Assembly (NCBI RefSeq): GCF_017654505.1
Contig: NC_054543.1
Location: forward strand, 30,613,525-30,677,524
Origin: Polyodon spathula
Taxonomy: Eukaryota; Chordata; Actinopteri; Acipenseriformes; Polyodontidae
Length of the DNA: 64,000 nt
Reading direction: 5' to 3'
A program made the translations under genes and the position numbers. Position 1 is the stretch's first letter, and every line of letters starts with the position of its first letter. Of the stretch, positions 58,176-64,000 are shown in pieces. The notes below the pieces were generated by a model, which worked only from the letters and a program-made list of their open reading frames with translations, did not search any database and was not told where the DNA came from.

Positions 58176-59440
58176 CTCTAACTCAAATAGCAGTATAAAA
58201 TAGAATAATGTATGGGTCAGAATATATTATCACACTAATATATCTCGAGTTGGTGGTCAGCTGAAATGTACGAGTGGCAAAGCTACAAGAGCATTATCAG
58301 CCTAAAACCAACAAGATTATTATTATGCATTTTGAGGTAAACTTTATCAGGGTATTGCCGTCATGGAACTAGCATAACATTTAAAAACAAACCGCTGTCA
58401 TTATCACTCTCGCCACAACCAGCACAACTGAAAAAAAAAAGAATCATAAATTTAAAATAAAGACTTTGTTCAAAGTCTTCTCCGTTTTGTTTTTTCACTG
58501 ACAAGATGAAATTGGAAAGATGTCTGTCCAAATCTTTGCAAAAGATAAATGTCTTGTGTAAAATGTTTTTTGGGTTTCCGTTCGCTGAGTTTATTTTACT
58601 AGAGTAAACCGGGCTTTTCACCTGACATTATGCAAATAATGGGAAAGGTGGGGGTTGATATGTAAATTACTCGTGCTGTTTTTGAAGATTGCTAGTGAAA
58701 TGTTGTGAAAATGTAGTTTCCATGCGCAGAGAACTGGTACACGAGTGAATCTAAGCTGCTGTAATAAAGCAAAATACCTCGTGCCTGGCTCGTTAATAAT
58801 GTGTTTTACTGCTATAATACAGATATTTCCCTTTCATTCAGGCAATACAGCATATAGGGGATCAGGTGATGTTCTGTATACTACCCTGGCTTAGAAACCC
58901 TACCAGTCCGGATCGCTGACAGCTGCTGAGGAAGCATTTAACACCACACTTGGGCAAATACGGGTAGTGGGCACTTGAAAGGGAGGTGGCTGATACTGAT
59001 GAAATGGACGGAAAGGCAGCATTAGTATGTTCCCAAAATTGCCTCTGCCTGCTGTATCCTGCACAAACTCTTACATAAAATTATGTGGAATCAGTCGCTC
59101 CCTTTGAGATAGTCAGGGAAGTTTACCAGTGTTGCCAAGTCTCATGAGCAAAAAAAAGTGGCACTGCCTTTCAAAACAAGCAAACCCATGTTAGAGTATG
59201 GGTGTTTATGCAAATGTTATCCCACAACTCTCAAACAAGCTCAATCCTGCTTATTATAAGCAGACTTGGCAATTGTGAAGGTTACCTCAGTCGCCAGCTT
59301 CAACTGAACAGGAGCAATCTGAAGAAGCTCGTGCTGTCAGAGATTCTCTCCTTTCTTTTAAATTGTTTTGGATTTGCTGTCATTTTAAAATATTAATGAT
59401 GCAAACAAATAAAACACAATCAATGTATTCATTTGCATTT
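58176..59440. other. No gene firmly recognised
   Basis: On the minus strand a pyrimidine run ending CAG near 58428 precedes TTGTGCTGGTTGTGGCGAG (CAGCGESDNDS), a weak exon-like block. Nothing else can be supported. Confidence 0.3.
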
Positions 59441-59583
59441 TTATTTGTTCAGTTCTGAGAGGGCATCAACAACTTGTTGGAGGTTGTTGCGTTGTTGTGG
59501 GCGATAGAGCTGGCTGATGACATCCAGTTCACCAACTATATTTCGTAACGTGGAGGGCAGACACGCATTGTCTTTGGACATAG
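59441..59583 (-). CDS. Candidate terminal exon, unidentified
   Basis: TTTTTTTTGATCCCAG precedes the exon on the minus strand, a strong acceptor. The frame reads (A)MSKDNACLPSTLRNIVGEL and continues with DVISQLYRPQQRNNLQQVVD to ALSELNK and a stop overlapping an AATAAA. It joins in phase with the candidate exon at 59809-59876. The regular helical look and the polyadenylation signal suggest a real gene end, of a host or a transposon. I do not recognise the family. Confidence 0.35.
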
Positions 59584-59808
59584 CTGGGATCAAAAAAAAG
59601 AAAGGAAATTAATTCAGTTAGACATTGAAGCAGCTCACTGTTTAACTTTAGCGTAGTTTTTACAGCAAGGGTATTCTCAAACAGCTGCTTTAATTTTATA
59701 ACAAGGGCATAACGCAGTTCATGGTAAGTGGTTTTATACAGAACTGTAAACCCACAAGAGACATACTACATGACAGACCAGACAAAGCAAAAAATAAAAA
59801 AAAGCCAC

Positions 59809-59876
59809 CTGCATTATCGTTAAGATGAACTACACCACTGCTAACCATAAAATCGCCCTTCAGCCAGTACTTTCTG
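59809..59876 (-). CDS. Candidate internal exon, unidentified
   Basis: GGATTCCAG precedes and GCAG|GTGGCT follows on the minus strand. The 68-nt frame reads RKYWLKGDFMVSSGVVHLND then NA, and its last base joins the next exon (59441-59583) without breaking the frame. WLKGDFMV and GVVHLND look protein-like. No upstream exon was found. Confidence 0.3.
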
Positions 59877-60374
59877 CTGGAATCCACAGTAACAACTGAT
59901 TTGATCTCTTGTACTATTTATAGTTAAGGATAAACGCGCTCATTAGCATTTACACGTGAATTGTGGGTTACCCATTAAAACTTTATCCATTCTGGTTCCA
60001 TGGCAACATAGAATGCATAGTAATGCTTAAAGAAACTTTTTATACAAATATTTTGACTGGATATCTTTCTCATATTGAGTTTCTTTATGTTTGACAAATA
60101 TTACCTCTGAATACAGTTGGTGGTTGCTGTTTGAATAGTAAGCATATTACATTACAATATGTAATCCCTTTTAACGACATTACAATTGAGAATCAGACAT
60201 GCTGTCAGTCATTGGAATCCATATCTAATCTCCCTTTGCATATTAAACAGCTCAGTGAGAGGCTGCCAGCTGGTTCAGAAGGTCCCTTTTTTCAGAATAA
60301 AAAAAAAAAATGTAGCAAACCAGTTTTTACCTGTCTGTACCTAATTCCATAACTCAGTTTCCCCAGTAGGTCAT

Positions 60375-60728
60375 TGTGACAGGATAGCCAAATAGAGGAG
60401 ACTCAAGAGACGGAAAGTGCAGCAAATAAAATAATTTTAATTAAATAATAATCAACACACAAAACAGTCTAAACAATAACTAATAAACAACTTGCAACAA
60501 CACTGCTTACACACTCGCACTCGCCTCTACCAAACAGGTCCTCTCACTTTCACAAACACTCACCAACTAACACTCCCTTTTATACAGGTGCTGCAATAAT
60601 TGGGCAATTCACACCTCATCAGCTGCAGCACCTCTCATACATTCCTCACACAAACTCATTCACTCAGATCCACACAGCAGACTCACATCCGCTCTGAACA
60701 CCACAAAAACTTGCTGAACCCTGTCACA
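60375..60728 (-). repeat. 3' LTR of the short retrotransposon
   Basis: It runs TGTGACAGGATAGCC to CCCTGTCACA on the plus strand, 354 bp. It is similar to the 5' LTR but lacks an internal segment of about 31 bases (containing GCGCATGATGGCC) and most of the CCCACT tract, and it has a few extra AT bases near 60435. Confidence 0.9.
60577..60633 (-). promoter_or_regulatory. LTR TATA box with upstream palindrome
   Basis: Arms AGGTGCTGC (60586-60594) and GCAGCACCT (60625-60633) are perfect complements. TATAAAAGGG on the minus strand follows directly. Confidence 0.55.
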
Positions 60729-61268
60729 CACCTCCCCCCATGTGCGCAGCACAACATGGCCTAAATGGCCACCTCCCCCCCTAAATACCCAAAGTTTCTT
60801 CTCAAAGTCCAGGGAATAAAACATAGGTTTCACTTGGCCCAACTCAGCGATACCCCTGGGCAACGGTAGGCAGGTGGCATCCCTGGGCGGTGTGGGTGTG
60901 GCTTCCGAGCGAGGGCAGCAGCAGACCCTCAGGAGGTGACGGCAGCAGCGGACCCTCGGGAGGGGAGCCCCTGGCCATGAAGGCGGCAATGGGAACTCCA
61001 CTTCTCCCTCGTACATTGTAACCGGTGGCTCCCCAGGCGCTGCGGAGCAGCAGCCAACCCCAGGCGAAGCAGGACCTTCATCAACCCTAGGAGACAAAAA
61101 GGAGACATCAGCAGCCCCAGGTGATGCAGAGCAGCAGGCAGCCCCAGGAGATCCAAATGTGGCATCCCTGAGTGGTGTGGGCGTGGCATTTCTGAACGGA
61201 GCAGCCATGGCATCCCTGAACGGAGCGGCCATGGCATCCCTGGGCGGTGCAGGCATGGTCATCAGCAT
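60660..61268 (-). pseudogene. Interior open frame of the short retrotransposon
   Basis: A 202-codon minus-strand frame. The first two thirds are rich in Ala, Pro, Ser and Cys with short repeats such as RDAMAAPFRDAMAAPF and CCSASPGAA / CCSAAPGEP, which looks like a simple-sequence expansion. The final part, GQVKPMFYSLDFEKKLWVFR then GGGGHLG, matches the remnant at 20040-20395. The frame then crosses the polypurine tract and ends inside the LTR. Thus the end of the frame encodes the polypurine tract region. It is probably the leftover tail of a longer polyprotein and not a functional protein by itself. Confidence 0.5.
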
Positions 61269-61683
61269 AGGAACCTCTGGCCAGGGTGGCAGAGGCCAGA
61301 GTTCCTCCTCACTGTCGGCTCTGGTGGTGAGGCGGTTATAAAAAACTGTTTTCCTCTAGCAGCAGGACTGGGGCTGAGGTTGCTGCCAGCTCCTCCGACG
61401 GGATGACAGTGATGGCTCCTCCCCTTCCGGCTTGTGGGACGGCTCCATTTTCAATTTTTTTTTTCTCTCTATTTTTAAACAAAACAAAAATCCCTGCACC
61501 CCCGCTCTGAGTCTCCAGGGGGCGCTATCCCACTCTGACACTAATTGTGACAGGATAGCCAAAGTGAGGAGACTCAGAGACGGAAAGTGCAGCAAATTAA
61601 ATAATAATCAACACACAAAACAAATGCGCATGATGGCCAAATAAAAAGACACCAAACAGTCTAAACAATAACTAATAAACAAC

Positions 61684-61731
61684 TTACTCCCACTCCCACT
61701 CCCACTCCCACTCCCACTCCCACTCCCAAAC
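61684..61731 (-). repeat. CCCACT hexanucleotide tract inside the LTR
   Basis: About seven ACTCCC units. On the sense strand this is (GGGAGT)n, about 55-100 bases downstream of the TATA box, the same position as the tract at 22367-22452. Confidence 0.93.
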
Positions 61732-61783
61732 AGGTCCTCTCACTCTCACAAACACTCACCAACTAACACTCCCAACCAGTCCC

Positions 61784-61840
61784 TTTTATACAGGTGCTGT
61801 AACTAATTGGTGAATTTGCATCTCATCAGCTGCAGCACCT
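61784..61840 (-). promoter_or_regulatory. LTR TATA box with upstream palindrome
   Basis: Arms AGGTGCTG (61792-61799) and CAGCACCT (61833-61840) pair perfectly; the ninth pair of the sister LTR is lost. The TATA box is adjacent. Confidence 0.5.
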
Positions 61841-61948
61841 CTCACACATTCTTCAGACAAACTCATTCACTCAGATCCACACAGCAGATTCATATCCACT
61901 CTAAACACCACAAAAACACAAAGACAGGCTGCACCCTGCCACAGTCAT

Positions 61949-62639
61949 GCAGTGAGATTATATATTAATGTAACATTAAATAGAGGTTGGTACTGGTACC
62001 CGGAAACTGGTTTCACGTTGGGTTTGAAATTACTCGAATTTTACTACCCGGATATCAATTTATTAATTTAAGAAAATATGCCACTGATTGTTTATTTATT
62101 TTTCTCAGTAATTTATTTGCATACAATAAGCCACTACTTTGAGTGACACTTGTACCTAGTGAAAAGATTAGCTTGCCTGCCTTGGTTGGTGTGCAATACA
62201 TTGTGGGGTGATCTAAAGGTGCAAACAAAAGAGCCTATGACATAGAATTTGACTTTTACCAAAACCATAAAAAATAATATTAACAGGTCTCACTTGAACA
62301 TCAAATCACATTAATTTGACCAAATTATGTTTAATCATGCTACAATTAATTAATTGACTTACTAATAAAATATTACTATTATACCATTCCTCTAGGAGCA
62401 TAGATTTATTTTTCTATTTAATATCTTTGTTATTCCAAAAAAAACATCTATGTAGAGAAAAAAAATATATTTATAGAGAAGTGACCAAAACAAGAGTGTG
62501 TGAGAGTTTGCAAGTTTAAATGGAAGTTTTCCCACATCATGTGGTAAAAACCGGAGGCCTCCTAACTTTTGGAAAATACCATTTGGTAAAATATTCCAAA
62601 CACTACTTGGATTTTTTAGGTACCTTTTACTTCAGTTTA
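61949..62639. other. No gene recognised
   Basis: AT-rich; the right part may be decayed L1 3' sequence. Confidence 0.4.
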
Positions 62640-62661
62640 TCTTTATTATTTGATTAAACAT

Positions 62662-64000
62662 TTAAATTGTTAAATCTAAAACATTTAGACCCCCCCCCCC
62701 CCCCCCCCCTTCATATTTATTAGTGAGCACATATTTTTTAATCTTACGTGTTTTGTTTTTCCAAATAAAGTTACACGGTAGTTTATCAAATTCAGTACAC
62801 ACTGATTTAGGGATTTCCAATGATGAGATTATGAAGATGCTCTTGGTAAACCCTTTGCTTTGGACTCTACCATGAGGAGATAAATCTCTGGACAACCACA
62901 AATTCATTTTTTCTTAGAAGCCTCTATAACAAGTTTAAAGTTTTAGATGTTTCTTTCTTTCAAATCTTTTGTGACCTTACTACCCATGTGTGTTATTATT
63001 TCTTTAACAGAAATGTTACAGATTTCACTTTTTTCCATTTTTTTCAAGGCTAATATCTCACGCTTACTGATATTTAGGGATATAGTAGTGTCATCTTCTC
63101 ATTGGCATATCTTCATATCTTCATTTCATTTCAAAAGGGAGATAGGGCAGCCCTGACGAATAACTCTGTGAACATTAAACCTTTGAAAAGTCCCATGAGA
63201 TAATTTTACAGAACTGTTACCCCCTCTATAAAGATTTTATTTATTACTTTAACAAAAAACCCTCCAAATTTTTAGATGCCAATTATCAATTGTCAATTTA
63301 AATGGTAATCCTTGTATGGTTCGGGAATAAGATTTATCGGACCTGGTTTTAATGATGCAGGTAAGTCCTCCTTTTCAAATAGCTTTTGAAAGTTGCAAGA
63401 GTATCTTGAAATTTCTTATAAAATTCTGAAGTTAAACCATCATTGTCTGGAGATTTGGTTTTTAGACTATTGATCCCAAGTTTAATTTCTGGTATATTTA
63501 AATCTTGTGTACAGGTTATGTTAAATTTTTCTGTAATCACTTTAGCATTCATTATCAAACTCAAAATATTGTTGATATTAACTGTTTGAATATTAGGGTT
63601 GTATATATTTAAAAAAAAAAAAAGTGCTATAAATCCTGAATCTTCACAAATTACACCATCAATGTTAAGTTTTTTTTATTATATTTACCTCACAATTCCT
63701 CTTTTCCTGATTAAGAAAATAGTTACTATTTGTTATCACCTTTCTCCATCCATTGCCTCTAGAACAAAGAAACGCCCCTTTAGCCTTCTCTCCAAAAAAA
63801 TGTATCTAACTCAATTTGTAATGTGGAAAGTTTTGTCAAATTCATGTCTAAAGTGTTGTTTTGTTTGTTTGTAAGATTAATAATTTATCTATTTATATTT
63901 TTGTAACACTTTATGTCTTCGAAGAGGAGTACATTATAGCCTGATTTACAGACTGCTTTTCCTTTTTTCTCTTTCCTTCTTTCTTGTACATTGTCTCTCG
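62662..64000 (-). pseudogene. L1 reverse transcriptase region, decayed
   Basis: From upstream: a weak LERRLKGRFFVLEAMDGER-like block (about 63750-63790). Then INSLKTKSPDNDGLTSEFYK at 63400-63480, the start of L1 reverse transcriptase. QGCPIS followed by a frame change comes near 63145. EDDTTISLNISKREILALKK follows near 63085, where the catalytic YADD has become EDD after a stop. Last is LSRDLSPHGRVQSKGFTKSI to NFIWKNKT at 62760-62895, the usual block after the polymerase. A run of 20 C bases breaks the last block into a glycine run. Many frame changes show that it is long dead. Confidence 0.75.
62690..62709. repeat. Run of 20 C
   Basis: An uninterrupted homopolymer inside the L1 remnant, read as GGG codons on the minus strand. 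Confidence 0.97.

Larger units (their letters stand above)
60375..61943 (-). mobile_element. Complete short non-autonomous LTR retrotransposon with TSD GTCAT
   Basis: Two LTRs in direct orientation (60375-60728 and 61546-61943) enclose an 817-bp interior. GTCAT at 60370-60374 and 61944-61948 is a perfect 5-base duplication. The element reads on the minus strand: the 5' LTR is at the right, followed by TTAGTGTCAGAGTGGGATAG, which resembles a primer-binding site (TGGTGTCAGA...) with losses. The polypurine tract ATGGGGGGAGGTG abuts the 3' LTR at 60729. Reverse transcriptase, protease and integrase are absent, so it needed enzymes from another element. At 1.57 kb it is of the TRIM size class, or a large internal deletion product. 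Confidence 0.92.
61546..61943 (-). repeat. 5' LTR of the short retrotransposon
   Basis: It runs TGTGACAGGATAGCC to ACCCTGCCACA on the plus strand, 398 bp. The minus strand has TATAAAAGGG at about 61781-61790. The segment CGCATGATGGCCAAATAAAA is retained here and resembles one in the LTR at 22196, so its absence from the 3' LTR is a deletion. Confidence 0.9.
62640..64000 (-). mobile_element. L1-type LINE remnant, runs off the right edge
   Basis: Several minus-strand blocks in the right order belong to the second open frame of an L1 element (see the pseudogene entry). The 5' part lies beyond 64000. The 3' end is not defined, since no A-rich tail or duplication was found near 62640. Confidence 0.75.

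Overview
This window looks like intergenic or intronic DNA from a vertebrate, most probably a ray-finned fish. It is AT-rich and has no long intact open reading frame, operon or ribosome-binding site. It is packed with fish-type repeats: Tc1/mariner, hAT and PIF/Harbinger DNA transposons, tRNA-derived SINEs, an L1 remnant, Penelope-like hammerhead motifs and many solo LTRs. An early-branching fish such as a sturgeon, paddlefish or gar is my guess, but the sequence does not prove it. No host gene is recognised with confidence. A few exon-like segments with good splice signals are listed at low confidence.

Layout. 1-1092: Tc1 transposon cut by the left edge. 3767-6878: a SINE, an LTR and a solo LTR. 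11028-11337: Tc1-type MITE. 13438-13849: a 41-bp minisatellite and a hammerhead-like motif. 15665-17313: a solo LTR and a small inverted-repeat element. 19007-20395: an LTR fragment, then an LTR joined to a piece of its retrotransposon interior. 22196-22646: solo LTR. 26655-27790: repeats, a SINE and a microsatellite. 30592-34907: a decayed hAT transposon related to CGGBP1 proteins and a MITE that shares its end. 35360-36008 and 40787-41322: solo LTRs. 41476-43872: a BEN-domain remnant. 43846-45277: a complete but dead Tc1 element. 46150-48040: remnants of a multi-exon transposon-like gene. 48514-52760: a nest in which an inverted-repeat element carries a ZBED-type hAT transposon and a SINE, both with target-site duplications. 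54110-58172: PIF/Harbinger pieces, a solo LTR containing an L2/MIR-like fragment, and a hAT MITE. 60375-61943: a complete short non-autonomous LTR retrotransposon with a 5-bp duplication. 62640-64000: L1 remnant running off the right edge.

The most interesting pattern is in the LTRs. Seven insertions can be bounded to the base by perfect 5-bp target-site duplications (AGCTG, AAGGG, GGGAT, GGGCC, CCTTG, GCGCT, GTCAT). Eight LTR copies carry an inverted repeat just upstream of a TATA-like box. The arm sequence differs between subfamilies, yet the two arms stay complementary, so the shape seems conserved rather than the sequence. Several copies also have a G-rich short tandem tract, on the sense strand, just downstream of the TATA box. 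Two copies joined to interior sequence share a coding motif that runs into the polypurine tract. Together these suggest a lineage of compact, partly non-autonomous LTR elements, mostly reduced to solo LTRs by recombination.
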